A stretch of DNA of 64,000 nt from Simplicispira metamorpha (GCF_004341365.1 NZ_SLXH01000006.1:1-64000); one strand, 5' to 3'; shown: positions 7,095 to 16,922, counted from the stretch's first letter. Made by a program: numbers and translations. Notes: generated from the sequence alone by a model not told the origin.

Positions 7095-7325
7095 TTACTC
7101 AATAATTTTTTCGTGTAGGTTGTTATCCCCCTTTGGCCTCGATTTCCCGTCAGTCCTCATCATGAATACTCCCCGAGAAATTGACTTCCAGCCGTCGCAA
7201 GCTTGCTCAATTGCCGCTGCTTGTGCAGGACTGGGGCGCCAGCCATCAGCGGCATTTGTCATAGTTGCGTAAACGGTAAGTGCAATAAAGAACACCCAAT
7301 ATCGTGGTGAGAAATTGATTTTCAT
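7095..7325 (-). CDS. Small secreted protein of unknown function
   Basis: The 76-residue product starts at the ATG at 7325. A longer in-frame start at 7352 would put a charged extension before the signal peptide. The signal peptide is MKINFSPRYWVFFIALTVYA with a likely cleavage after TNA, leaving a mature part of about 50 residues with one Cys (EQACDGWKS) and a basic C-terminal half. No family recognised. It is the only gene of the cassette 6893-7365. Confidence 0.55.
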   Translation of the reverse strand: MKINFSPRYWVFFIALTVYATMTNAADGWRPSPAQAAAIEQACDGWKSISRGVFMMRTDGKSRPKGDNNLHEKIIE

Positions 7326-7359
7326 AAATGCTCTCCGAGTTGTAATGTCCATGGATGGC

Positions 7360-7419
7360 GGCTAACGATAGAGGTAAGCGTGCCACCGTAGGTGGATCCG
7401 CTTGAGTGCGGGGTTAGAA
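7360..7419 (-). other. attC recombination site
   Basis: Left core GGCTAAC (7360-7366) and right core GTTAGAA (7413-7419). Inner pairing AAGCG with CGCTT and CCACC with GGTGG. The partner core at 8368 (ACCTAAC) matches the right core at five of seven positions. It belongs to the lipoprotein cassette. Confidence 0.8.
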
Positions 7420-7687
7420 CCACAGCGCCAACGTAAGAAACTATCTACCTTATTCACAAGCCTAGTTGCTTTGGTATTTGCGAGCGAGGTTTTTTACGAG
7501 TGGTGCAAGCAGCAGGCGCGTTATCCTTGAGCGCAGGTTGCGTGCAATGAAATATGCAATCGGCGAACTTAAGTGGTAGTAGAAGGCAACCAAACGCCTG
7601 CCCCAAGACGAAGCCATAAAACGCTGGTCACGCCATGCCCTAAGAACATCTATTTAAATTCATCCTGTACTGTAGGCAGTCGGATGC

Positions 7688-8320
7688 TCAGTTCTCGAAC
7701 TGATTTACATAAATATTAGCACTTTGCCGTTCGGATGGGGCTGAAAAAACTTTTTCCCACGGCTCTTTTTTGAGAAATATATTGACTTCGGAGTATTGAT
7801 AAACTTGTGCAACCTTCCAGCCATCCGATTCTTTTTCGAGAATGTATTTCATTTTTTCTCCCTCTGTACGACGTTTTTTATCAGACTCTGAAAATACGAC
7901 TCCCTCTGGAATTGGCGTCGAATTTTTAATCGTCACCATGGCAGTAGCGCGGGACTCCGTATCCTGTTTTATGTCAGTGATATCACGCGTATATTTATCG
8001 AACTGAATTTTCTTAGATTGATTGTCATCTTTGTGGGCCAAGAGAACATCACTAGACATGAGTTTATGTGCATCAAAGCCAATTCTGCTCTTTAGCTTCA
8101 GTATTTCAGATGCTTGCGCAGCGTACCAATCAAACTCTCCCTTTCTATAAAAATCCTTCGCAAGCCAATAAGACTTAAGGGCTCGATCAGGTGTTGAAAT
8201 ATCGATATTTATCGAGGGCGGAGACGGTGCTTGAGGACTGGGTGCCGCAGTGGAAGGATTCTGCTTTTGTTGACAACCAATAATCAGCAATGTGGCAAGA
8301 ACAGAAAATATGAGTTTCAT
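7688..8320 (-). CDS. Putative lipoprotein of unknown function, cassette gene
   Basis: The 210-residue product begins with a lipoprotein signal (MKLIFSVLATLLIIGC, lipobox IIGC), then a Pro/Ser-rich linker (residues 20-40). A globular part follows with the pattern DRALKSYWLAKDF early and ILEKESDGWKVAQVYQYS late. The strand EKESDGWKVAQ resembles the terminal strand of DUF4878/NTF2-like lipoprotein domains that end in a WKV(A/S) motif, so an NTF2-like fold is a reasonable guess. It is alone in the largest single-gene cassette of the array. The 268 bases between the gene and its attC hold no gene I can see. Confidence 0.65.
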   Translation of the reverse strand: MKLIFSVLATLLIIGCQQKQNPSTAAPSPQAPSPPSINIDISTPDRALKSYWLAKDFYRKGEFDWYAAQASEILKLKSRIGFDAHKLMSSDVLLAHKDDNQSKKIQFDKYTRDITDIKQDTESRATAMVTIKNSTPIPEGVVFSESDKKRRTEGEKMKYILEKESDGWKVAQVYQYSEVNIFLKKEPWEKVFSAPSERQSANIYVNQFEN

Positions 8321-8367
8321 GTGGCATTTATACCAGAAAGAGTCGTAAATATGACAGACTTGGAGCT

Positions 8368-8434
8368 ACCTAACGTTTGAATTCACCGGACTGCGCGGCT
8401 TTTCGCGCAGGTCCGGTGGAATGATGGGTTAGCC
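8368..8434 (-). other. attC recombination site
   Basis: Left core ACCTAAC (8368-8374) and right core GTTAGCC (8428-8434) flank a long hairpin pairing TTCACCGGAC-TGCGCG with CGCGCA-GGTCCGGTGGAA. The right core is the exact reverse complement of GGCTAAC at 9153-9159, so the cassette spans 8374-9158. Confidence 0.85.
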
Positions 8435-8668
8435 AGCTTTCCCTGAGCCCCTGCAACAACCACAGGGCGCACCTGAAGGGAGGGCAGATATTGTATTGGC
8501 ACGGGCCTCAAACGAAAGGCTCTCTGTTGCCAGAACTCGCCGGGTACGCTCGATGGTGACGGTAATAATTTCATCAGCGTTTCCCGACACAGAGAAGGAC
8601 TTCTTGAATTTTTGGTCGCCACTCTTTACAAAATCAAGAACAGTTTGGACTACGGTTTTTTCATTCAT
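8429..8668 (-). CDS. Small cassette protein of unknown function
   Basis: The 79-residue product starts MNEKTVVQTVLDFVKSGDQ and has a predicted beta-strand segment (FSVSGNADEIITVTIER). It ends with a Cys/Gly-rich tail (CGCCRGSGKAG) and its stop is inside the attC core. No membrane segment and no family recognised. It lies 15 bases downstream of the 150-residue gene in the same cassette, so the two are probably co-transcribed from the array or leader promoter. Confidence 0.55.
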   Translation of the reverse strand: MNEKTVVQTVLDFVKSGDQKFKKSFSVSGNADEIITVTIERTRRVLATESLSFEARANTISALPSGAPCGCCRGSGKAG

Positions 8669-8683
8669 ATGATTTCCTATTGG

Positions 8684-9136
8684 TTAAGCACGTTGAACAC
8701 GATCCTGCGACAGTCTTTCACTCTCAAGCGAGTTGTAAAACTCGGTGGCAGCCTTGTTTTGTTTGAGCAGCCCCTCACCATCAACTGAGAGCCCAGGAAT
8801 TGAGCGACATCTTTTGACATCGTCGTAGTGCATGATGAATTGATCTTTGAATGTTCGCCGTATAACTTTTTCATCGATCATTCCACCCTCGCAGCAAAGA
8901 GCCACTAACTCAAGCGTATTTACGACCTTGATTACATCCGGAGTAACCGGAGTGTTTGAGTCAATTTTGCTTAACGTTGCCATGTAGTCCCACAAAGGCA
9001 GGAGTAGTTGCCGCTGAGAAAGCAATTTCTGGTTTTGATGCACTTTGTAGGCAACGATGATCGCTATTGTCGTAGCAACGCCAGACAAAACAGCCCCCGC
9101 GGCCGATGAAATTGCTGTAATCAAGTTGACATCCAT
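8684..9136 (-). CDS. Membrane-anchored cassette protein
   Basis: The 150-residue product has one N-terminal transmembrane segment (residues 6-31, ITAISSAAGAVLSGVATTIAIIVAY), then a cytoplasmic helical part with LLPLWDYMATLSKID, VVNTLELVALCCEGGMIDEKVI and a C-terminal helix. This layout (TM, then a helical domain with a conserved aromatic LWDYM and an E-x-x-A-x-x-CE segment) resembles DUF4760-like proteins, but the match is from memory and uncertain. The start is 17 bases from the upstream core at 9153, a normal cassette leader. Confidence 0.6.
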   Translation of the reverse strand: MDVNLITAISSAAGAVLSGVATTIAIIVAYKVHQNQKLLSQRQLLLPLWDYMATLSKIDSNTPVTPDVIKVVNTLELVALCCEGGMIDEKVIRRTFKDQFIMHYDDVKRCRSIPGLSVDGEGLLKQNKAATEFYNSLESERLSQDRVQRA

Positions 9137-9152
9137 AGGCGATTCCTTTGCT

Positions 9153-9212
9153 GGCTAACGAATAAGGTAAGCCGGCCGCCGTAGGCGGATCGGCTTGAGC
9201 GAAAGGTTAGGG
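9153..9212 (-). other. attC recombination site
   Basis: Left core GGCTAAC (9153-9159) and right core GTTAGGG (9206-9212). The stem pairs AAGCCG (9169-9174) with CGGCTT (9191-9196) and CCGCC with GGCGG around a short loop, the classic 60-bp attC layout. The right core matches TCCTAAC at 9470-9476 at six of seven positions. Confidence 0.85.
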
Positions 9213-9311
9213 ACGCTTCCGCCTGAGTAAAAAGTTAAGAACTTCTGAGTCATTATCCTGCGCTCTTGGAATCTCAAGAGTTTTTCCATCAAACGTTTCT
9301 ATTACTATATA

Positions 9312-9464
9312 TTAATTTTTTGGGTCTGCCATCGACATTCCACCGATGTCAATTGTGTGTACACCAAAGTATTCTTGGAGATTCTTTACATTTTTATAGG
9401 CTATCCGGATTTCCTTTTCGTCATAACCGGTTGCAACGATTTCATCTTCATCAAAGATATTCAT
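9312..9464 (-). CDS. Very small acidic cassette protein
   Basis: The 50-residue product starts MNIFDEDEIV. This start is preferred over an in-frame one at 9500 because the ATG at 9464 lies 5 bases from the core at 9470, whereas 9500 falls inside the attI-like block. The sequence has an acidic N-terminus and a YGVH-like C-terminal half without cysteines or membrane segments. It is the first cassette of the right array and so probably the best expressed. No family is recognised. Confidence 0.5.
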   Translation of the reverse strand: MNIFDEDEIVATGYDEKEIRIAYKNVKNLQEYFGVHTIDIGGMSMADPKN

Positions 9465-9470
9465 ATTTTT

Positions 9471-9660
9471 CCTAACTGGAATTAGACGACAACTCTGCAT
9501 GAGTGCTCAGTCCGATAAAATCGTATGCATCCTACCCCATACACAGGAAAAATCCAGTAGCCTGCCGTTGAGGCAAACCTAAAATTCAGCGGATACCAAT
9601 CCTGCTTACGACCCCAACGCCAATACCCCGTGCCCACCCAAACTGCTGGAGCGCATACGC
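9471..9660 (-). repeat. attI-like leader block, copy 2
   Basis: This is the second copy of the block at 2925-3110. Here it begins with a good core, TCCTAAC (9470-9476), followed by the shared sequence. The first cassette gene starts 5 bases on the other side. After the shared block come about 95 bases without features and then the gcvP terminator. An integrase gene, expected next to attI and divergent from the cassettes, is absent. Confidence 0.65.
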
Positions 9661-9756
9661 ATTTGATTTTGTAAGCTGCATGAAAGTATTGGTGCTGAAA
9701 ACCTGTTTATCTATGGGGCGCGGAATTTTTAACCCGCTCGATGCGCTGTAAAGCAA

Positions 9757-9778
9757 AAAGGCCCGTTACCGGGCCTTT
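9757..9778 (-). terminator. Rho-independent terminator of the gcv operon
   Basis: Stem AAAGGCCCG/CGGGCCTTT with a short loop TTAC, followed on the minus strand by a T-run. It lies 46 bases past the gcvP stop. Confidence 0.8.
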
Positions 9779-9823
9779 GGTTTTTATAGGGCAGCGCCAT
9801 CCCGGCGCTGCACCAGCGTCGTT

Positions 9824-12727
<2,904 letters not shown>

Positions 12728-12733
12728 GGGCGG

Positions 12734-12800
12734 TGATTGCTATGGATAGAGGAGCTGCTCGCGTTGAGCGGGCGCGGGCTGGGGGCGGTTTTGGTGCTGA
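12734..12800 (+). repeat. Interspersed palindromic repeat, degenerate copy
   Basis: The copy has the order GATAGAGGAGCTGCTCGCG, a spacer, then GCGGGCGCGGGCTGG, then GGCGGTTTTGG...TGAAAA. This corresponds to the family pattern TGATAGCTGCTAGCGC ... GCGCTAGAGGCC ... TTTGGC...TGAAAA. It is in the gcvH-gcvP gap, opposite in orientation to the next copy. Confidence 0.5.
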
Positions 12801-12882
12801 AAATGGGGCGGGTGGTGGCCGCAATGCGCTGCGGTGGTACTGCCCAGGCCCCGGGGGCAGGGCCGGGGCCAGGCGGAAGGCG

Positions 12883-12944
12883 TTTTTCAAGAGCCAAATC
12901 GGCTTCTGGCCTTGATGGGGTGTGCGCTAGCAGCTATCAAAAAA
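12883..12944 (-). repeat. Interspersed palindromic repeat, good copy
   Basis: On the minus strand it reads TTTTTTGATAGCTGCTAGCG, a spacer, then GCCAGAAGCCGATTTGGCTC and TTGAAAA. It is one of the best-preserved copies of the family in the window. Confidence 0.7.
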
Positions 12945-13007
12945 GGAGTGATTCGGGCAGGCTGCCGGGCTGCGCCGCGCGGTGGGTGTGCCGCGTGGCG
13001 CTGCGCT

Positions 13008-13382
13008 TTAGGCGCTGGCGGCAAAGGCGCCGTAAGCGGTTTCGTCCATCAGGCCATCGAGCTGGCTGGCGTCGCTGAGCTTGACCTTGAAGAACCAGCC
13101 CGCGCCCAGCGGGTCGGTGTTGGCCAGCGAGGGGTCGGCGCGCAGGGCTTCGTTGACTTCGACGATTTCACCGCCCACGGGCATGAACACGTCGGCAGCG
13201 GCTTTCACCGACTCGACCACGCCAGCGACGTCGCCTTGCGCGAATGTGGCGCCCACTTCGGGCAGATCGACAAACACCACATCGCCCAGCGCGTCTTGCG
13301 CATGGACGGTGATGCCGACCACGGCAGCGGCGGTGTCAGCGGCGTTGACCCACTCGTGGTCTTTGGAAAATTGGATGGTCAT
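13008..13382 (-). CDS. gcvH: Glycine cleavage system H protein
   Basis: The 124-residue lipoyl carrier shuttles the aminomethyl group between GcvP and GcvT. The lipoylated lysine is K60 in the motif VVESVKAAAD, and the N-terminal FSKDHEWV is typical. Length is normal for the family. A strong ribosome binding site (AAGGAG) lies 9 bases upstream of the ATG. It sits between gcvT (177-base gap filled with a GC-rich repeat) and gcvP. Confidence 0.97.
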   Translation of the reverse strand: MTIQFSKDHEWVNAADTAAAVVGITVHAQDALGDVVFVDLPEVGATFAQGDVAGVVESVKAAADVFMPVGGEIVEVNEALRADPSLANTDPLGAGWFFKVKLSDASQLDGLMDETAYGAFAASA

Positions 13383-13439
13383 GGGAAAAGCTCCTTGGGT
13401 GACTGGGTGATAAAAAACGGGAATCCGGAATGTAAATGG

Positions 13440-13556
13440 CTGGCTGCCCCGCAGCCCGTGCCAAGCGCACTGCCTTGGCGAGTGCCGCCGCGCAAGGGCC
13501 GCCCCGCCGCGCTGGCGGCGGCACCGAGGCGCGCAGCGACTCAGGGGGGCTTCTTT
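13440..13556 (-). repeat. GC-rich repeat-like hairpin region between gcvT and gcvH
   Basis: The minus strand contains GCCCCCCTGAGTCGCTGCGC followed by several GCCGCC/GGCGGC inverted stretches and a GCCAAGG/CCTTGGC pair. The opening CCCCTGAGTCGCTGCGCG is, to my knowledge, a recurrent intergenic sequence in Comamonadaceae. Only one copy is in this window, so repetition cannot be shown here. Confidence 0.4.
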
Positions 13557-13559
13557 TTC

Positions 13560-14696
13560 TTAGCCCCGGTAGTAGCGCGTGGGCACGAAGGGCGTGGGCA
13601 CCACCACCATGGGCACGGGCTTGCCGCGCACGATGGCGAACAGTTCGGTGCCCAGCGCTGCGTAGTCGGGCTGCACGTAGGCCAGCGCAATGGGCTGGTT
13701 CAGCGTGGGGCTGAGCAGGCCGCTGGTGACGTGGCCGATGTGCTGGCCGTCCAGGTTTTCCAGCACGGCGGGTTCGCGCACGGGCACGCGCTCCTGGGCG
13801 ATCAGGGCCACGCGCTGGCGGGTCAGGCTGGCCGGGTTGTCCAGCTGGGCCAGCACCACATCGGCACCGATAAAGCCCCCGGCGCGCGCGCCGCCGCTGC
13901 GGCGCACTTTCTGCATGGCCCAGTTCAGGCCAGCCTCTACGGGGGTGGTGGTGACGTCGAGATCGTTGCCGTACAGGCACAGGCCCGCTTCCAGGCGCAG
14001 CGAGTTGCGCGCGCCCAGGCCAATGGGCTGGACTTCAGGCTGTGCCAGCAGGGTGCGCGCCAGGGCTTCGGCCTGCGCGGCGGGCACGGAGATTTCAAAG
14101 CCGTCTTCGCCCGTGTAGCCGCTGCGCGTCACCAGGCAGTCGGCACCGGCGATGGTCAAGCGGGCGCCGGTCATGAACACCAGTTGCGCCGCGCCCGGTG
14201 CCAGGCGCGCCAGCACGGCAGCGGCCTGCGGGCCTTGCAACGCCAGCAGGGCCTGGTCGGGCAGTGGCACCACCTGGCAGCGCTGGCCAATCTGCGCCTG
14301 GATGTGGGCGATGTCCCCCACCTTACAGGCGCCGTTGACGATGACGAAGATTTCATCCGGCCCCACGCGCAAGAACATCAGGTCGTCGATGATGCCGCCC
14401 GCCTCGTTCAGCAGCAGGCCGTAGCGCTGCTTGCCCACGGGCAGGTCGATCACATCGACGGGCATCAGCGTCTCGAACGCGGCGGCGGCGTCGGGGCCGA
14501 TGAGGCGCAGCTGGCCCATGTGCGAGACATCGAACAAACCGGCCTGCGCGCGCGTGTGCAGGTGCTCGGCCATCAGGCCCGCCGGGTACTGCACGGGCAT
14601 GGAATAACCAGCAAAGGGCACCATGCGCGCGCCCAGTTCAAGGTGCAGTGCGTTCAGGGGCGTGGTCAGCAAGGGGGCGGCGGCAGGGGCGGACAT
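13560..14696 (-). CDS. gcvT: Aminomethyltransferase, glycine cleavage T protein
   Basis: The 378-residue product transfers the one-carbon unit from aminomethyl-GcvH to tetrahydrofolate. Visible family features are the N-terminal GARMVPFAGYSMPVQY, the FDVSHMGQ motif, and the C-terminal folate-binding domain with YTGEDGFEI and RDGLRLE-like RNSLRLEAGLCLYG. The ATG at 14696 is used. A TTG two codons earlier is in frame, but the GGAG at the right distance serves the ATG. It is the first gene of the operon, immediately downstream of the riboswitch and its hairpin. Confidence 0.96.
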   Translation of the reverse strand: MSAPAAAPLLTTPLNALHLELGARMVPFAGYSMPVQYPAGLMAEHLHTRAQAGLFDVSHMGQLRLIGPDAAAAFETLMPVDVIDLPVGKQRYGLLLNEAGGIIDDLMFLRVGPDEIFVIVNGACKVGDIAHIQAQIGQRCQVVPLPDQALLALQGPQAAAVLARLAPGAAQLVFMTGARLTIAGADCLVTRSGYTGEDGFEISVPAAQAEALARTLLAQPEVQPIGLGARNSLRLEAGLCLYGNDLDVTTTPVEAGLNWAMQKVRRSGGARAGGFIGADVVLAQLDNPASLTRQRVALIAQERVPVREPAVLENLDGQHIGHVTSGLLSPTLNQPIALAYVQPDYAALGTELFAIVRGKPVPMVVVPTPFVPTRYYRG

Positions 14697-14753
14697 GGGC
14701 AAATCTCCAGGGCAAATAGGGGCCGTGGCCTGGGGGTGGCCACGAAATTTGCC

Positions 14754-14982
14754 CTGCTGTCCGCTTTACCTGAGAGATTCGCCCGGGATAGCGCGCGCTG
14801 CGCCGGGGTTGCTCCTTCGGTGGACGGCCACGGTGTGTGGGTGCAGCCGCCTCTCTCCAGCAAGGTGACGCGCGCATCACTGCGCGCGTTTGTCAGTCCT
14901 TTTGCCTGAGCGTTCGGGCTTTGCCTGCGCCTTCGGCGGCGACCTGCTGCACGGTGCGGCAGCGGGTGCGCTCTCTCCTGAC
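14754..14982 (-). promoter_or_regulatory. Tandem glycine riboswitch upstream of gcvT
   Basis: Two aptamers in series are read on the minus strand. Aptamer 1 (about 14892-14980) starts GGAGAGAGCGCACC, contains CCGAAGGCGCAGGC and ends CTCAGGCAAAAGGACTGACA. Aptamer 2 (about 14754-14858) starts GGAGAGAGGCGGC, contains CACCGAAGGAGCAACCC and ends TCTCAGGTAAAGCGGACAGC. These are the conserved glycine aptamer segments. Between aptamer 2 and the gcvT start lies a hairpin (about 14715-14754; CGTGGCC-n6-GGCCACG flanked by GGGCAAAT/ATTTGCCC) that could be the expression platform. Such tandem riboswitches usually turn gcv genes on with glycine. Confidence 0.93.
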
Positions 14983-15069
14983 CGGGCGGATTCTACGCAG
15001 TTTTGCCCCGCTTGCGCCTGGCAGGGGGCAGAAAAATTTACAGCCACATCGGGCCTTGGCACCCGCCAG

Positions 15070-15120
15070 GTCAGCGCCAGTAGCTATTATTCCAATAGCA
15101 AGATACAGTGCGCCCTGGCA
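15070..15120 (+). repeat. Weak interspersed-repeat remnant
   Basis: The segment GCGCCAGTAGCTATTATTCC followed by a GCGCC...GGCGC pair recalls half of the palindromic repeat family (AGCTATCAA end). It is heavily degraded and might be chance. Confidence 0.25.
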
Positions 15121-15135
15121 GGCGCTGGGCGCGGT

Positions 15136-15930
15136 TCAGCCCAGCAGCAGCGCGTCGTCCGAGAGCTTTTCTCCGCGCACTTTTTCAAACATTTTCAGCA
15201 GGTCGGGCACGTCCAGGCGGCTGCGTTCCTCGCCCGACACGTCCAGCACCACCTGGCCCTGGTGCAGCATCACGGTGCGCTGGCCCACGTCCAGCGCCTG
15301 GCGCATGCTGTGCGTGACCATCATGGTGGTGAGTTTGTTTTCGGCCACGATGCGCGCCGTCAGTTGCAGCACGAAGTCGGCGGTGCGCGGATCGAGCGCG
15401 GCGGTGTGCTCGTCCAGCAGCAGGATGCGCGACGGTTGCAGCGCCGCCATCAGCAGGCTTACGGCCTGGCGCTGGCCGCCCGAGAGCAGGCCGATGCGGT
15501 CGGTGAGGCGGTTTTCCAGCCCCAGGCCCAGCGTGGCCAGGCGGGCGCGGAAGGTGTCGCGCAGGGCCGGTTTGACGGCGCTGCGCAGGCCGCGCAAGTT
15601 ACCGCGCTCTTGCGCCAGGGCCATGTTTTCTTCGATGGTCAGGTCTTCGCAGGTGCCCGCCATGGGGTCTTGGAACACCCGCGCCACGCGCGAGGCGCGC
15701 GCCCACACGGGCTGGCGCGTCATGTCCACGCCGTCGATGGTGATGGTGCCGCTGTCCACGCCCAGGTCGCCCGAGATGGCGTTGAGGAAGGTGGACTTGC
15801 CCGCCCCGTTGGAGCCGATGACGGTCACGAACTGGCCCGCCGGAATGTTCAGCGACATGCCGCGCAGGGCGCGCGTTTCAATGGGCGTGCCGGGGTTGAA
15901 GGTGATTTGGAGGTTTTGGGCGCTCAGCAT
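15136..15930 (-). CDS. ABC transporter ATP-binding protein (TrpZ-like)
   Basis: The 264-residue ATPase has a Walker A GSNGAGKST, the signature LSGGQRQAVSLLMA, Walker B ILLLDEHTAAL and the switch His in VTHSMRQA. It powers the adjacent permease and is the last gene of the three-gene operon, 21 bases after it. This operon type (PF04392 binding protein, single permease, ATPase) matches the TrpXYZ group. The substrate in Gram-negatives is not established; tryptophan is the only transported compound I recall from streptococci. Confidence 0.9.
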   Translation of the reverse strand: MLSAQNLQITFNPGTPIETRALRGMSLNIPAGQFVTVIGSNGAGKSTFLNAISGDLGVDSGTITIDGVDMTRQPVWARASRVARVFQDPMAGTCEDLTIEENMALAQERGNLRGLRSAVKPALRDTFRARLATLGLGLENRLTDRIGLLSGGQRQAVSLLMAALQPSRILLLDEHTAALDPRTADFVLQLTARIVAENKLTTMMVTHSMRQALDVGQRTVMLHQGQVVLDVSGEERSRLDVPDLLKMFEKVRGEKLSDDALLLG

Positions 15931-15951
15931 GGGTCGTCTCTGGTAGGGGGC

Positions 15952-16842
15952 TCACTGCGGGCGGCGTTTGGCCAGCTTGCGCTTGATTTGCGGAATCACC
16001 AGCGCGATGGTGACCAGCACGGCAGTCACCAGGTTCAGGTCTTGCGCCTTCAGGCCGATGAAGTCGCTGTTGAGCGCCATCGCAATGAAAAAGCGGTACA
16101 CGATGGCGCCAATCACCACGGCCAGCGTGGCCAGCACCAGTTTGCGCGACGGCAAGATGCTCTCGCCCACGATCACGGCGGCCAGGCCAATCACGATGGT
16201 GCCAATGCCCATGGAGATGTCGGCGCCGCCTTGCGTCTGGGCAAACAGGGCGCCTGCCAGGCCCACCAGCCCGTTGGACACCGCCATGCCCAGCAGCACC
16301 ATGGCGCCGGTGTTGACGCCCTGGGCGCGCGCCATGCGGGCGTTGGAGCCGGTGGCGCGAATGGCCAGACCGCGCTCGGTGGCAAAAAACCAGTCCATAG
16401 CCAGCTTGGCCGCAATGACGATGACGGCCAGCAGCAGCGGGCGGGCCACGTAATCTTCCATGCCCGCAGGTTGCAGCACGTTGAACAAGGTGGGGTCGTT
16501 GATGAGTGGCACGTTGGGGCCGCCCATGATGCGCAGGTTGATGGAGTACAGCGCAATCATCATCAGGATGCTGGCCAGCAAGTCCATGATTTTGAGCTTG
16601 ACGTTGAGCCAGCCGGTGATGAGCCCGGCCACGGCGCCCGCCGCAGTGGCCGCGATGGTGGCCACAAACGGGTTGGTGCCCGTGGAAATCAAAATGGCGC
16701 AGACGGCGCCACCCAGCGGAAAGCTGCCATCCACCGTAAGGTCAGGAAAGCGCAGCAACCGGAAAGAGATAAAAACCCCCAGCGCCACCAGGCTGAAGAT
16801 CAGGCCGATTTCAACGGCGCCAAGCAGAGAAAAAAAGGACAT
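15952..16842 (-). CDS. ABC transporter permease (TrpY-like)
   Basis: The 296-residue integral membrane protein has about eight to nine hydrophobic segments and belongs to the branched-chain-type (LivH-like) permease group. The ATG at 16842 is chosen because it follows AAAAAGGA-type purines and begins directly with the first membrane segment (MSFFSLLGAVEIGLIFSLVA). An upstream in-frame start would add 15 non-conserved residues. It sits between the binding-protein gene and the ATPase gene. Confidence 0.88.
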   Translation of the reverse strand: MSFFSLLGAVEIGLIFSLVALGVFISFRLLRFPDLTVDGSFPLGGAVCAILISTGTNPFVATIAATAAGAVAGLITGWLNVKLKIMDLLASILMMIALYSINLRIMGGPNVPLINDPTLFNVLQPAGMEDYVARPLLLAVIVIAAKLAMDWFFATERGLAIRATGSNARMARAQGVNTGAMVLLGMAVSNGLVGLAGALFAQTQGGADISMGIGTIVIGLAAVIVGESILPSRKLVLATLAVVIGAIVYRFFIAMALNSDFIGLKAQDLNLVTAVLVTIALVIPQIKRKLAKRRPQ

Positions 16843-16922
16843 GGGGCAGCAGCAGTGGGGTGGTGAAAACAAAGCAGGAGCCAGCAATGGCTCCTGCGGT
16901 TCAGGGTGCGCGGGTGCAGCCC

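Larger units (their letters stand above)
5858..9476 (-). mobile_element. Right integron-type gene cassette array
   Basis: Five cassettes read on the minus strand are delimited by cores at 5858, 6887, 7360, 8368, 9153 and 9471. All attC sites are 60-67 bp with good hairpins. The array ends at the attI-like block next to gcvP. Four consecutive ORFs (6067-8320) encode products with signal peptides. The base composition is AT-rich compared with the adjacent gcv genes. No integrase is visible. Confidence 0.8.

Noticed and set aside
3111-9823. Possible integron integrase gene near either attI-like block
   Set aside because: I looked on both strands around both blocks for a tyrosine recombinase (R...HxLR...HxxR...Y pattern) and found only the antitoxin, the lipoprotein, an IS5 fossil and gcvP.
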